From: Mucilaginibacter straminoryzae
GTDB lineage: Bacteria; Bacteroidota; Bacteroidia; Sphingobacteriales; Sphingobacteriaceae
Length of the DNA stretch: 64,000 bases
NCBI RefSeq assembly: GCF_022953055.1
Contig: NZ_JALJEJ010000002.1
Location: forward strand, 1 to 64,000
Direction: 5' to 3'
Shown here: positions 1 through 9,562 of the stretch, in pieces
How the letters are laid out: each line of letters starts with the position of its first letter
How positions within the stretch are numbered: position 1 is the stretch's first letter
Translations under genes and position numbers: made by a program
Notes under the pieces: generated by a model
Seen by the model: only the letters and a program-made list of their open reading frames with translations
Told to the model about the DNA's origin: nothing
The model's database searches: none

Positions 1-149
1 AAAAACATAAACACCTTTCGAGCCTTGCAATAGTAGTAATAAGTCGCTATAGAGAAACTATCTGCTTCATCACAAATACAGTAGTCATATGGCAATCAAA
101 GTCCGAAAAGTTTTATATCCCCCCGCGTATTGACGTAGTTGTGCAACAG

Positions 150-325
150 CCACTACAAGCTCGCGCAAGCACGGGGGTGCCCCATAATTACACAAGTTCT
201 AAAACTGGCACATTCTTCCTAAGGCTTGTGCCACTACAAAGCTCGAGCCAGTACGAGGGGGCTAGTCTACTTACCACAATCAGTACACTATAGCACGAGT
301 TACAAGCTCGCACCAGCACAGGGGC
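150..325. repeat. Three degenerate ~28-bp intergenic repeats
   Basis: Three imperfect copies of a GC-rich unit lie at about 150-177, 231-261 and 297-325, roughly 70-80 bp apart, in the otherwise gene-free first 396 bases. The shared core reads approximately ACAAGCTCGCRCMAGCACRG followed by a run of G; the second copy carries an extra A and several substitutions. The spacers are AT-rich and unrelated to each other. The copies are too divergent and too few for a CRISPR array. They sit just downstream of the toxin/immunity pair, where RHS loci often accumulate repeats or displaced toxin tips, but no such tip is recognisable here. Confidence 0.55.
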
Positions 326-396
326 AAATTATTGGGTTGACTCTCAATTAAATAAGTGAAACGATGTCTCTAAGTCTCACAGTAAAGTAAATCGAA

Positions 397-669
397 TTAG
401 TCCAAATTATTCCATTTTCTTTCAAATTCGTCTTTAGTAATTTCTTGTGCAATGAATTGATTATCTTCGTTTATCTCTTCAATAGTAGGTAAAGGCTCGG
501 GTGACAAGTAAGTATCAGCACTAAAACTTGATTCGGAAGCTTTATCCCAATTTCCATCTGCGTATTCCACCACTTTTCTCCTTTCTAGTCTTTGATCATC
601 CAACTCATGATAATATAAAACTGGTTCATTATCTAAATTGTGTATCCAAGTTACTTTAACATACTTCAT
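397..669 (-). CDS. Candidate immunity protein, DUF6881-like
   Basis: Small 90-aa acidic protein without signal peptide or membrane segment, so predicted cytosolic. The pattern of an N-terminal MKYVKVTW..H, a central ExRKVVEYxDG and a C-terminal EFExxW resembles the DUF6881 family, assigned from memory of the family rather than by a search. The ATG lies 2 bp beyond the TGA of the upstream RHS toxin gene on the same strand, the usual place for an immunity gene. By position it should neutralise the HYD1-type ADP-ribosyltransferase tip encoded just before it. The gene is AT-rich like the toxin tip and unlike the RHS core, as expected of a toxin/immunity module exchanged as a unit. The immunity role is inference. 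Confidence 0.75.
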   Translation of the reverse strand: MKYVKVTWIHNLDNEPVLYYHELDDQRLERRKVVEYADGNWDKASESSFSADTYLSPEPLPTIEEINEDNQFIAQEITKDEFERKWNNLD

Positions 670-671
670 AA

Positions 672-3600
672 TCAGTTATTTTTGATTGGTAATGGAGAAA
701 CACTACCGCTATTAACAATTCTTCCTTTTAAAGGTAAAGGTTGAGTATTAGGTACTACGTAAACGTTATCACGTCCCATCTTAACTTCTAAGCCAGTCAC
801 ATCTATCGATACATAATGCGTAAATTTTTTTCCTTGATAAGGCACATTCAAAAACGCTTTAGATAATTGAGCAGGCGTTTTACTTCCAGGTTCAATATCT
901 GACAAATATTGACCATCTCCATACCTTGCATCTTTAGTGTTATTTGCCTTTAAAGACGGATTTAATTTCTGAGAAGATAATATTCCATTTTGGCCTTCCT
1001 CAGTTGTATAATGGTGTAATACAGTCTTGTTACCTATAGCAGATGAAGACTCTACAGCTGGACTTACAGATGTAGTTGTAGCTGATACTTCCGGAGCTTC
1101 TGGAGTTACTGTTGCCGGAATTTTAGTACTTCCAGGCAAAGAAGCACTCATGTGAATAGCACCGGCACCTAAATTATACATCAAAGCGTCTCCATTCGTT
1201 TGCGGTAAAGGCACTTGTGCTGCGCCTGTAGCACTCACTAAATTAGCTTGGGCACCAAATTGCGTACTTGAACTGGCGGGACTATTTAGCCATGACTTAA
1301 CTGCAGCAACTGCATTATCTAACCAATCTGGCCACATTCCGTCTGGGTCAGTAAACCGCATTGGGTCATCAAAGGCATAATTATAAGGAGACAGACGTCT
1401 GCCTAATTCAGCTTTAGGGTCTAACGTTGTCCACCTTGCTATTACCGGGTCATAGAACCTTGTCCCATAATCATATTGATCTGCAAGGTCAGTCTGTATC
1501 TCCTTTCCGTTGTACAATTTACGGTTATTATTGCCATTATCATATAATCGGTTACGCAGGCCAAATGCGTAGTATTCGTCCTCCTGTAATACTTCCACAT
1601 TACCAGTGTTTGGGTTACGGTAAAAGCTTACCCTGACGTTGCCTAAATGGTCTTTCAAGTCATACTGGTAGGTGTAACCATTGGCTGGTATCGCCCTGCC
1701 TTCTTCCGTTTGTACATACTCAATTGCATTGTTGTGATAGGTAATACCGTTCACATAATCCCAGCTCCCGTCGCTGCCCGTATTCCTAAGCTTCTGCCCG
1801 CTTGCATCGTAAGCGTACGTTGCTATCGTAGTGTTGTTTTGAGTGACCGCCTGGGGCAGGTTCAGCAGGTTATAGGTTATTCCTTTATTACCAGTGATCC
1901 CGCCATCGCTTGTTGCATTTCCGTTAGCATCGTAGTTGTAGCTGCGGTAGGCACTGCTGTTATTGCTTACCGTGCTCAACTGGTTACCGTTATACCCATA
2001 GCCAAGGTCTGCGCTTCTGGAACCACTTCTGGTCAGATGGGTAATGTTACCTATCGGGTCGTACGTGAGGGCTTCATTAAGGCTATTATCTGTAGATTGG
2101 GCATTGGTCAGCCTGTTCAGGGCGTCGTAAGTATAACTGAAAGCTTTGCTGCCGGAGTGCTGGCCCACATAAAGCAGTTGCGCTATGTTGCCGTTAAACT
2201 GCGGGGTTATTCCTGCATCCGGCGTATTGTACCTCAGATCTAAGTTAAACAGGTTACCACTTGTATTCATTGTCCTGGTCCAGCCCCTTTCGTTATAGGT
2301 ATAGTTCACATCCTGCAAAAAGCTGCTGCCGCTGTTAGTGCTGTGCAGGTGTTTAGTCTTTAACTGCCCTATTTCGTTATAGTCCAGTTGGCTCAGCAAT
2401 ACGTTAGTTCCGTTGTTGATCTGCTCCCAGGTCTGCGTCTTACGGCCCATGTGGTCATACATGTAGGTATTAGCGATCGTTAGCTGCGGGGCCGTACCTG
2501 CATTGGTATAGTGCCGCCGGTTGGTGGCTACTACCTCGCTTGTGAAATCGTAGGTGCTGGTGATTACATCGTAATTGTTTGCGTCCACTATGCCTCCTTT
2601 ATAGTGCTGCGCATAGGTGGTTACATTACGGCCCTTATCGTCATAGTAGTTTGCCGTCCACAGGTAGTCAGGGTTGGCATTGGTGATCGTATTTATTACC
2701 GCTGTTCTGGTAGCTGTTAGCAAACCGGTAACATTAGCAGGATAAGCGCTTTGCTGGTTGTATGCTGCTGGCAGGTTAGGGATGCCGTCATATCTATCGT
2801 AATAGTTGATGGCCAGTATCTTACTCACCGCAGGGTAACTACTGATGTTATACCCGGTTGTGCTATTATTTACATCCCTGCTGTCATACTGTACGCCTGC
2901 ATAGATATTGCTTTGCAGGGTGGATAGCGGGATGGGGCTACCTGCGTTCCATAACCCCGTTAGGATCACCCGGCCAAGAGCATCATACTTGGTCACCGTC
3001 CATTGGTTATTAACCCCCTGGTTCGCATCCTGCGTCAGCACTACCTGGTCCAGCTTATTGTACACCATATATTCCCAGCCTTTGCCCGGCAGCTTTTTCT
3101 GTGTTAACCGGTTGCGCTCGTCATAACGGTACTGGTAGCACAGGTTATCCAACAGGGTGGCAGCGGGTATGCCGTTGTCGGGATTGGCTTTCGGTGGCAG
3201 CACATAGGCCAGGTTACCCAGGTCGTTATACACATAGTATGTCGATAGCGTTTCGTCCTGCCCGGTAGCCGGGTTATGGTTAAATGTCCTTTTCAACACC
3301 ACGTGCCCTTCTTTGTCCTTATACTCGTGTACCTGTCCGTTCAGTCCGTTCGCGGATGACCAGTTCTCGTCTTTGGTAATTGTCAGGTAAAGCTCGCCCG
3401 CGTTATAATTGGCATTGTTGGGGTTGATCACATTCCCGCTTGCATCGACACTGAATAAGCGAACGGCGTAACTCCCCGATGCTGCATTCGTGCTATACTC
3501 TGTTTTGACTGTATGTTGCCCTATTACCCAATCGCTTCCCGGGGCACCCTGCTCCACCGGACGGTTTAGCGGTGAAGGTTCAAAGCCGGTCTCTGCATAC

Positions 3601-4217
3601 GGATTAGGGATGTTCGCAACCCCATTTGTATTCTGCTGCCCGCTCGCCTGTCCATTCGGGTTATAGAACTGCTGTACCCCTGCGCCGGTATTCAGGGCAT
3701 CTGCTTTATAGCTGCCATCGGCGCTCACACTCGGATAGGGCAGGTATTTCCTTGTTTCCCTGCCGAACTGGTCATACGCAAACGGTTGTACCAGGTCTTT
3801 GTCTGCCTTCGGGCTACCCTTTACTTGTACTGTTTGCAGCGGGCGACCCAGGCCATCGAAGTATTGAACCGTCTGCATCAGCTGGCAGGTGGTGTAGCCC
3901 GATGTTCCCGGGTTATAGCCGGCCGTTCTCGGGATACTGGTTACAATATAGTTCTGTGTATTGCTCAGGTTCAATGCCAGCGGCAGGCAGCTTATGTTGC
4001 TCACGTAGATCTGCACACTCTGACCTGGCCCGGGGGCAATCGTCGTATTCGGCTGGATCACGATACCCGACGTGTTGTAATATATACCATTCGTATAGGT
4101 ACCCGACATCGGCCCGGTAACCAGCGTTTGTGCTTGCAGCGTTTTGGATGTAACCATTAACGCAGCTGCAATCAGCAGCCCTGTTAGCTGTTTTATCTTT
4201 TTTGTGATCGGTTTCAT
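672..4217 (-). CDS. RHS-repeat polymorphic toxin with C-terminal HYD1-type ADP-ribosyltransferase domain
   Basis: 1181-aa secreted protein. Residues 1-30 are a signal peptide ending in LQAQ. A DUF6443-type N-terminal domain follows (about 90-230), then YD/RHS repeats, and the RHS-associated core near residues 890-990 with DHLGNVRVSFY, YDYGTRFYDPVIARW and a closing DPDGMWPDW, the usual boundary before a variable toxin tip. After a linker, residues about 1065-1165 carry LHHYTTEEG (HHY at 1068-1070) and DARYGDGQYLSD (about 1096-1107), typical of the HYD1-signature ADP-ribosyltransferase family. Family knowledge predicts NAD-dependent modification of a target-cell molecule; the target is unknown. 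The tip is visibly more AT-rich than the RHS core. A candidate immunity gene follows after 2 bp, and the upstream RHS partner ends 17 bp before the ATG. Confidence 0.88.
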   Translation of the reverse strand: MKPITKKIKQLTGLLIAAALMVTSKTLQAQTLVTGPMSGTYTNGIYYNTSGIVIQPNTTIAPGPGQSVQIYVSNISCLPLALNLSNTQNYIVTSIPRTAGYNPGTSGYTTCQLMQTVQYFDGLGRPLQTVQVKGSPKADKDLVQPFAYDQFGRETRKYLPYPSVSADGSYKADALNTGAGVQQFYNPNGQASGQQNTNGVANIPNPYAETGFEPSPLNRPVEQGAPGSDWVIGQHTVKTEYSTNAASGSYAVRLFSVDASGNVINPNNANYNAGELYLTITKDENWSSANGLNGQVHEYKDKEGHVVLKRTFNHNPATGQDETLSTYYVYNDLGNLAYVLPPKANPDNGIPAATLLDNLCYQYRYDERNRLTQKKLPGKGWEYMVYNKLDQVVLTQDANQGVNNQWTVTKYDALGRVILTGLWNAGSPIPLSTLQSNIYAGVQYDSRDVNNSTTGYNISSYPAVSKILAINYYDRYDGIPNLPAAYNQQSAYPANVTGLLTATRTAVINTITNANPDYLWTANYYDDKGRNVTTYAQHYKGGIVDANNYDVITSTYDFTSEVVATNRRHYTNAGTAPQLTIANTYMYDHMGRKTQTWEQINNGTNVLLSQLDYNEIGQLKTKHLHSTNSGSSFLQDVNYTYNERGWTRTMNTSGNLFNLDLRYNTPDAGITPQFNGNIAQLLYVGQHSGSKAFSYTYDALNRLTNAQSTDNSLNEALTYDPIGNITHLTRSGSRSADLGYGYNGNQLSTVSNNSSAYRSYNYDANGNATSDGGITGNKGITYNLLNLPQAVTQNNTTIATYAYDASGQKLRNTGSDGSWDYVNGITYHNNAIEYVQTEEGRAIPANGYTYQYDLKDHLGNVRVSFYRNPNTGNVEVLQEDEYYAFGLRNRLYDNGNNNRKLYNGKEIQTDLADQYDYGTRFYDPVIARWTTLDPKAELGRRLSPYNYAFDDPMRFTDPDGMWPDWLDNAVAAVKSWLNSPASSSTQFGAQANLVSATGAAQVPLPQTNGDALMYNLGAGAIHMSASLPGSTKIPATVTPEAPEVSATTTSVSPAVESSSAIGNKTVLHHYTTEEGQNGILSSQKLNPSLKANNTKDARYGDGQYLSDIEPGSKTPAQLSKAFLNVPYQGKKFTHYVSIDVTGLEVKMGRDNVYVVPNTQPLPLKGRIVNSGSVSPLPIKNN

Positions 4218-4234
4218 CAGTTGATAAGTTTAGG

Positions 4235-7200
4235 TTACTGGTTCTGGTAGTGATAATCGTAATGTTTAACAATATTCCCGTCCTTATCCTTCACATTTAT
4301 TAATCGCTGGAAACCGTCGTATTCGTAGTATGTCGTCATCCCCTTAGCATCCGTCATACTCGTCATTCCTACTAAAGGCTTAAATGTGTACGTCGTTATG
4401 AGGAAATTCTGCATTGATGAGCTGGTAAAAAGAGGGGCAATAAACGAATCTATTTGAGCCTTAGTCGGATTGGCAAGATTTTTAAAACTATCTATGTTTG
4501 AGGTGCCTAAAACTGACTCTATGACCGCATAGTCAGAATTAACAATTTGGGCGATGGGATACTCACCATTGTAACTATAAATATAACAAACAGGAGGAGC
4601 AGAATTAGTTGCAGACGAAAGGATATGACCATAACTACTATCGTATCTATACATCTGCTGTTCACGATACTCTGCCATGCTGGTATATTTTCTCAGTGCA
4701 CTTGGATAGTACTGGTTTCCATTAAAAACTCCGAAAATGGTCTTTGTACCTTCGACAAAAGCATTGGCGTTACTATGTTGCACCGTAATTTCAAGGGGAG
4801 TCAGGATGTTTTTGCTTAAAAGCTGAGTTTTCACACTGCTTTCCGCTGGAGAAAGTCCCAGTATAAAATCTGAGTCATTATTGATCGCGTACCGATAGGA
4901 TGTTGTTTTATTCTTGTTATTGAGATATTGCTTTTGGGAAAGTAAAAGATGCAAATTTGTATCATTAAGATACGTATTTTCAATTCTCACCTCTGTTGCC
5001 AAATTGTTATTGTAGTTTATCTTCCGTGTATACAAATGATCTTTTCGGTAACATGTGACATAATATGTTGTAAAACGGGCATATTCAAGTTCGTAAAGTC
5101 CTCCTGGTTGATATCCCCAATAACCGTAACCCACAGAAGAAGGGATAGCTGCAGTAGGCGTAGTCTCCCAATGGTCTTCCTCCTCCATAAGAAGCTTATT
5201 GGTATTGTCGAAATACTTGGTATTCAACAAATCGCCCCTCTTATATTTATGACTATCCACGGGGGGGAGAGGAAATGCATTCAGATCGAAGTCAGGATCT
5301 GGATCAAAACTAAACTTTTGTTGTAAGTATCCATCATTATCCTGATAGGTCGTTACGTCGGTATAAACGACATAGGAATTATCCAATGTGCCTAATGGGT
5401 AAGCGCTGGTCGAAGTCAACTTCAGATTAAGATTGCCTCCGCCAGAATTATCTATTACTGCAAAAGTTGGATTTGAAGCCAGCATTCCACTTGTTAATGA
5501 TGAATTTGAGAAGAGATTATACCGGTACTTTGTAGAGCTTGTAATATTAGTTGCTGGATCAAAGTCCTGGATTTCCTTGACGCGTATACCTCCTGCGTCT
5601 ACGTTATAGCCATAAAAGGGATAGCCATCTCTTACAGGTGTTTTATCCAGATGAGACTCTGTCCATCTCAAATCTAAAGCGGTATTACAAACCGTGCCGG
5701 GATAATTATTTTGTACAACAAGCTGGTAATTACCGTTAGGCAAACCAGTTATGGTTTGCGATTGTGTAGTCACGCTTAATTGATAAGAAGCATTGTTATC
5801 CAAATTATATATCGTATATACGTTAGCCTGGCAATTGGAATCACCCGTTAAATCGTACTTCAAAGTTGTGCTTGCATCACCATTGTTAATGGTGAAAATT
5901 TGGGAATAAAGAGTTGTCCCATTGTTATAATTCAACTGGGAAGGAGTAATGTTAATTTCCTGGGCATTTTGAACATTATAGTTTGACAAGTTTTGAATAG
6001 TTTGCACAAAATCTGAGGGACTGTAAAGTACCGTATTTTGTTCATATAGGAATAGTCTCGTGCCACCTGTCGGATAGGTTATTCTTTTCAATGATCCCGA
6101 AACACCAAACGCATAATTGGGTAAACGATTGGTAAATTGATCAAATACAGTTTTAGGGCCAGGACCAAAGCGATATTCGATATTAGGTAAGCCGATGCCA
6201 GCACTGCCATTTGAGTACCCCCAATAATCTATTCCACCGACTAGCCTATTAGGAAGAGGTTGGTCTTCATAATAGTCAAAACTATAAGTATGACCTTGGG
6301 TCTCACTATCATTAAGGTCAGTAATGGACAACAGTTTCAATCTTCTGGAATTATGTAAAGTCGCAGGATCGTTGGGTTGATTCGGGTTCCCAGGAGCCGA
6401 GATGAAATAGCCATAATTAAAATTAAAAGATCTAACTGCGGTGTTATTATTGTCAACGATAGTGACAGAATTAAGCTTACGTCCTCCGGGATAATCTAAT
6501 CGATCAGCAGAAGTATTGAAAGTAACTGTTTGATTAGCGGTAATAATTTGAGATAAATATTGCTCATTTTGGCTAGTAACTATAGCGCTAAATGGTTGAG
6601 ATGGCTGAGACGGATTGCTATTTAGGTATTCAGGAGCATTATCGATATGGTATATGAATTGATATGCAGTAGTTAGCGTCTCAACGGAAGCTTGGGCGGA
6701 AGTATAATGAAAATTTACTTGATTCAGATTATTCACATCTGTAATTTGTACAAGATGCCAACTCGTTATGAAATTATCAATTAATTCTTTACCAGATTGA
6801 TGCAGTGGATCATCATCTATACCCATTTGGGTTGTTTTATCTACAGCAGAATACGAACTATCCTGATTAGTTCCGAAATAATACACATTACCCATCTCGT
6901 CTTTAACTATCCATCCCATAAAATGATTATTTGAGATAATAGGCTCAATATTTAAGCCTGAGGGATTCTGTTGCATGACGTGGTGATTTCGATCAAAAAA
7001 AAACTCGCCAGATCTACCATTTAAGTTATAATAATATATGTCGGGCTCTATGTCTAATCTATTTTTCAGAATATCCCTCATCATGGATATTTGATCGGCG
7101 CCCCCTGACGTTAATGAACTTAAATTCGGATTAGTGTAGTAATAGCCGCTGGTTGGGGTATCATCTGGCAACCCTCTCATCACGCGGGTAATACTCCCTC

Positions 7201-7486
7201 CTACGGAAAGATTCCATCCCAAACCCACCCAACTTGCAATTTCTTGCACCTTAACTCCACCACCTGAATAGCCAAGAGTAATAGGAAGTACATTTTCACC
7301 TTGTTTAATAGAAGCTAGCGAAATGCTTATATCTGGAATCCCCGAACTTTTGCCAATTGGCCGCTGACTTAGTCTGTATAACGATGCCATGTTAGGTGTT
7401 ACCGGGATTGAATTTTCAGAAGAACTTCCCTGACAAAGTCCATCGACTGAAATAAATAAAAAGATTAAAATCAAAAATCGCTTCAT
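4235..7486 (-). CDS. Secreted RHS/YD-type partner protein
   Basis: The start chosen is the ATG at 7484-7486, giving MKRFLILIFLF and a normal signal peptide; a longer frame reaches 7522 but only adds a non-signal leader. About 1083 aa. The N-terminal GKSSGIPDISISL and LPITLGYSGGGVKVQ blocks are typical of the large proteins that precede DUF6443 RHS proteins in Bacteroidota. The extreme C-terminus carries a YD-like repeat (TTYYEYDGFQRLINVKDKDG). No toxin tip follows. It lies 17 bp upstream of the RHS toxin in the same operon, so it is probably the first half of a two-part RHS shell or scaffold; that role is inference. Its base composition is more AT-rich than the downstream RHS core, suggesting a different history for the two halves. 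Confidence 0.8.
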   Translation of the reverse strand: MKRFLILIFLFISVDGLCQGSSSENSIPVTPNMASLYRLSQRPIGKSSGIPDISISLASIKQGENVLPITLGYSGGGVKVQEIASWVGLGWNLSVGGSITRVMRGLPDDTPTSGYYYTNPNLSSLTSGGADQISMMRDILKNRLDIEPDIYYYNLNGRSGEFFFDRNHHVMQQNPSGLNIEPIISNNHFMGWIVKDEMGNVYYFGTNQDSSYSAVDKTTQMGIDDDPLHQSGKELIDNFITSWHLVQITDVNNLNQVNFHYTSAQASVETLTTAYQFIYHIDNAPEYLNSNPSQPSQPFSAIVTSQNEQYLSQIITANQTVTFNTSADRLDYPGGRKLNSVTIVDNNNTAVRSFNFNYGYFISAPGNPNQPNDPATLHNSRRLKLLSITDLNDSETQGHTYSFDYYEDQPLPNRLVGGIDYWGYSNGSAGIGLPNIEYRFGPGPKTVFDQFTNRLPNYAFGVSGSLKRITYPTGGTRLFLYEQNTVLYSPSDFVQTIQNLSNYNVQNAQEINITPSQLNYNNGTTLYSQIFTINNGDASTTLKYDLTGDSNCQANVYTIYNLDNNASYQLSVTTQSQTITGLPNGNYQLVVQNNYPGTVCNTALDLRWTESHLDKTPVRDGYPFYGYNVDAGGIRVKEIQDFDPATNITSSTKYRYNLFSNSSLTSGMLASNPTFAVIDNSGGGNLNLKLTSTSAYPLGTLDNSYVVYTDVTTYQDNDGYLQQKFSFDPDPDFDLNAFPLPPVDSHKYKRGDLLNTKYFDNTNKLLMEEEDHWETTPTAAIPSSVGYGYWGYQPGGLYELEYARFTTYYVTCYRKDHLYTRKINYNNNLATEVRIENTYLNDTNLHLLLSQKQYLNNKNKTTSYRYAINNDSDFILGLSPAESSVKTQLLSKNILTPLEITVQHSNANAFVEGTKTIFGVFNGNQYYPSALRKYTSMAEYREQQMYRYDSSYGHILSSATNSAPPVCYIYSYNGEYPIAQIVNSDYAVIESVLGTSNIDSFKNLANPTKAQIDSFIAPLFTSSSMQNFLITTYTFKPLVGMTSMTDAKGMTTYYEYDGFQRLINVKDKDGNIVKHYDYHYQNQ

Positions 7487-7584
7487 CGTATTTATTATAT
7501 TGCTGTTAGCACGAGTAAACAAAATTTATTGAATTCTTTAGTTCAATTACTTTATCGTTTTTTATAGGTAAAATGTAAGTTTTT

Positions 7585-8559
7585 TTATGGCTGGTTCTGC
7601 TTAGCATTGGTTTTAGGTTGTTGAAGCAGTTTTTTATTAATCGTTTTGATTTCGAATTTTAAAATCATATTAGTTCGGTGTTCCTCAATCAAATACAACG
7701 TCAACTCTTCCACCTTTTTAAGCAGAAGCTGATTCATCTTTCCCAAGTCTACGCCCTCTTTTTCCTGCTGGCTCGCCGATGGTATTTCTGGTAAATGCTG
7801 ATTCTTGTCGATGTATGCTTTCACATCTTGCAACGACTTTAACCGATAACCTGACTTAAAAACGTAATCTGGTACAGGGATGCTGGTATCTACCTTTACC
7901 TGGCTAGCGTGAATAGTGCCATTGACGGTTAGTTTCTGATCTGGAGACGTGGTACCAATGCCGACATTGCCGTTGCTTGTAATACGAAATTGTTCTATGT
8001 TATTGCGTCTTACCGAGTAGGTATCAAAATTATTATAATTGAATCGGTCAATACCGCCTAGGTCAAGTGTCCAGGCTGGTAAGTTATTCGCATTGTTAGC
8101 ATTACTGGTAATCGCCAAACCATTGTAATTGGCGCTAAGACCAGAATTGTTTTGGATTTGAGATGATGACCCGTTAAAACCTCTGATATTAATATACGCG
8201 TCATTACCTCCTGTGCCCACAAGTACGTTTCCCGAAACATCAAACTTAGCACCAGGATTGGTTGTACCGATACCAACACTGCCACTTATATAGGCATTAC
8301 CATTTCCAAACCCCGCCCCATTAGAGGTATAACCAACCAGTAAACTTGTATTGTTAATTTTTACAGGCTGCGTATTTGTTCCTGTTAAATTCAAACCCCA
8401 AAATTCTACAATTGAAGTTGGGGTTCCACCTGTAGTAAACCGTAGCCATGAACCAGGATTGAAGGGATTGGAGGCATCTGGAGCACTATTCACATCTAAT
8501 TGAGCACGAGAAACACTACAGATAAAAGATAATAAGGTGATAAGGAAGATTTTTTTCAT
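7585..8559 (-). CDS. Secreted GIGT(T/S)P-repeat (tail-fibre-like) protein
   Basis: The start is the ATG at 8557-8559 (MKKIFLITLLSFICSVSRAQ, signal peptide); two upstream codons with a TTG start are less likely. About 324 aa. Two GIGTTxP motifs (VGIGTTNPGAK, VGIGTTSPDQK) are of the type found in tail-fibre-like beta-structured stalk proteins. The C-terminus holds a DYVFKSGYRLKSLQDV / HLPEIPSA module followed by a leucine-rich coiled coil (LLLKKVEELTLYLIEE), probably for trimerisation. The 269-bp DNA encoding this module is almost identical in the next gene upstream. It is the third gene of the RHS toxin operon; a role in surface display or target binding is inference. Confidence 0.75.
   Translation of the reverse strand: MKKIFLITLLSFICSVSRAQLDVNSAPDASNPFNPGSWLRFTTGGTPTSIVEFWGLNLTGTNTQPVKINNTSLLVGYTSNGAGFGNGNAYISGSVGIGTTNPGAKFDVSGNVLVGTGGNDAYINIRGFNGSSSQIQNNSGLSANYNGLAITSNANNANNLPAWTLDLGGIDRFNYNNFDTYSVRRNNIEQFRITSNGNVGIGTTSPDQKLTVNGTIHASQVKVDTSIPVPDYVFKSGYRLKSLQDVKAYIDKNQHLPEIPSASQQEKEGVDLGKMNQLLLKKVEELTLYLIEEHRTNMILKFEIKTINKKLLQQPKTNAKQNQP
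7705..7973 (-). repeat. Near-identical 269-bp C-terminal module, copy 1
   Basis: This stretch and 8721-8989 align without gaps at a constant offset of 1016 bp with only scattered substitutions. It encodes the GIGTTSPDQK, HLPEIPSA and coiled-coil region of two adjacent genes, while the sequences on either side are unrelated. This is the pattern left by recent duplication or gene conversion of one domain. Confidence 0.85.
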
Positions 8560-8639
8560 TAGCAATGGATTTTTAGGAACGATAATTCTTGGATTGCAAA
8601 ATTTATTGATTCAGGCGCACATGATTTCAATTATCTCGA

Positions 8640-9560
8640 TTAGAAATTCTTATACCGCTTATTGACTTTTCGCTGTAGCATTTTAATCTTCTTATCCTGT
8701 TGAATCAGGTAAATCGTTAACTCTTCCACCTTCTTCAGTAAAAGCTGATTCATTTTCCCCAAGTCTACACCCTCTTTTTCCTGCTGACTTGCCGATGGTA
8801 TTTCTGGTAAATGCTGATTCTTGTCGATGTATTCTTTCACATCTTGTAACGACTTTAAGCGATAACCTGACTTAAAAACGTAATCGGGTACAGGGATGCT
8901 GGTATCTACCTTTACCTGGCTAGCGTGAATAGTGCCATTGACGGTAAGTTTCTGATCTGGAGAAGTTGTACCTATGCCGACATTGCCGTCGTTCCTAATA
9001 ACCATTTTTGGCCCGGTGAGACCAGCGTTTTTATAGAAAAACAAGTTATCACCAGCCCCTCCTGCAGCTGTTTTATTAGTACCGATAGCCCAGGACGCAT
9101 CTGGCGAACCACCAACTAAGTCTAGCTCTGTGTTCGTGCCATCACCACCACTGCTATGAATCATAATATTCGCCTCGACTGGATCAAACACTTCAAGTTT
9201 TGCGGCAGGATTAAAAGTCCCGATCCCAACTTTACCTAAAACATTGATGGTGACTCTGGATACTTTGTTAGTAATGATAGAGAATGGATGATTACTGTAA
9301 GTACCAGTAATTCCGCCAGCTGGCGCACCGTAAAAACCGAACTCATGGGACCATAGACCTGTATGAATAGCATTTGTCGAGGTGAGTATTTTTGCATCAG
9401 TACTACCAAAAACATCTAACACCTTCGTCCAACCTTCACTATTTTCCGGAGTAGTTGTCCCAATACCAATATTTCCTATTTGTGGCCATGGATAAGTATT
9501 TTGTGCAAAAGATCTGGTTACTGCCAACAGCAAGACAAATAATATCAGTTTTTTTTCCAT
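8640..9560 (-). CDS. Secreted GIGT(T/S)P-repeat (tail-fibre-like) protein
   Basis: 306 aa with a signal peptide (MEKKLILFVLLLAVTRSFAQ). Motifs are NIGIGTTTPEN near the N-terminus, VGIGTFNPAAK in the middle and VGIGTTSPDQK before the C-terminal PEIPSA and coiled-coil module. The C-terminal third is nearly identical in DNA to that of the downstream gene, whereas the N-terminal two thirds are different, so the head domains vary on a shared stalk. It follows the third family member with only 2 bp between stop and start, so the genes are co-transcribed and probably translationally coupled. The exact function is unknown; an extracellular fibre or adhesin associated with the RHS toxin is the simplest reading. 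Confidence 0.75.
   Translation of the reverse strand: MEKKLILFVLLLAVTRSFAQNTYPWPQIGNIGIGTTTPENSEGWTKVLDVFGSTDAKILTSTNAIHTGLWSHEFGFYGAPAGGITGTYSNHPFSIITNKVSRVTINVLGKVGIGTFNPAAKLEVFDPVEANIMIHSSGGDGTNTELDLVGGSPDASWAIGTNKTAAGGAGDNLFFYKNAGLTGPKMVIRNDGNVGIGTTSPDQKLTVNGTIHASQVKVDTSIPVPDYVFKSGYRLKSLQDVKEYIDKNQHLPEIPSASQQEKEGVDLGKMNQLLLKKVEELTIYLIQQDKKIKMLQRKVNKRYKNF
8721..8989 (-). repeat. Near-identical 269-bp C-terminal module, copy 2
   Basis: Partner of 7705-7973. The two copies align gap-free over the whole length and identity drops abruptly beyond both ends. Confidence 0.85.
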
Positions 9561-9562
9561 TG

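Noticed and set aside
150..325. Possible CRISPR array in the first 330 bases
   Set aside because: Only three copies, each different, spacing not constant, spacers longer than usual and no cas genes in the window.
1427..4160. Several plus-strand ORFs opposite the RHS toxin gene
   Set aside because: They are shadows of repetitive YD/RHS codons on the minus strand, without starts, signals or family resemblance.
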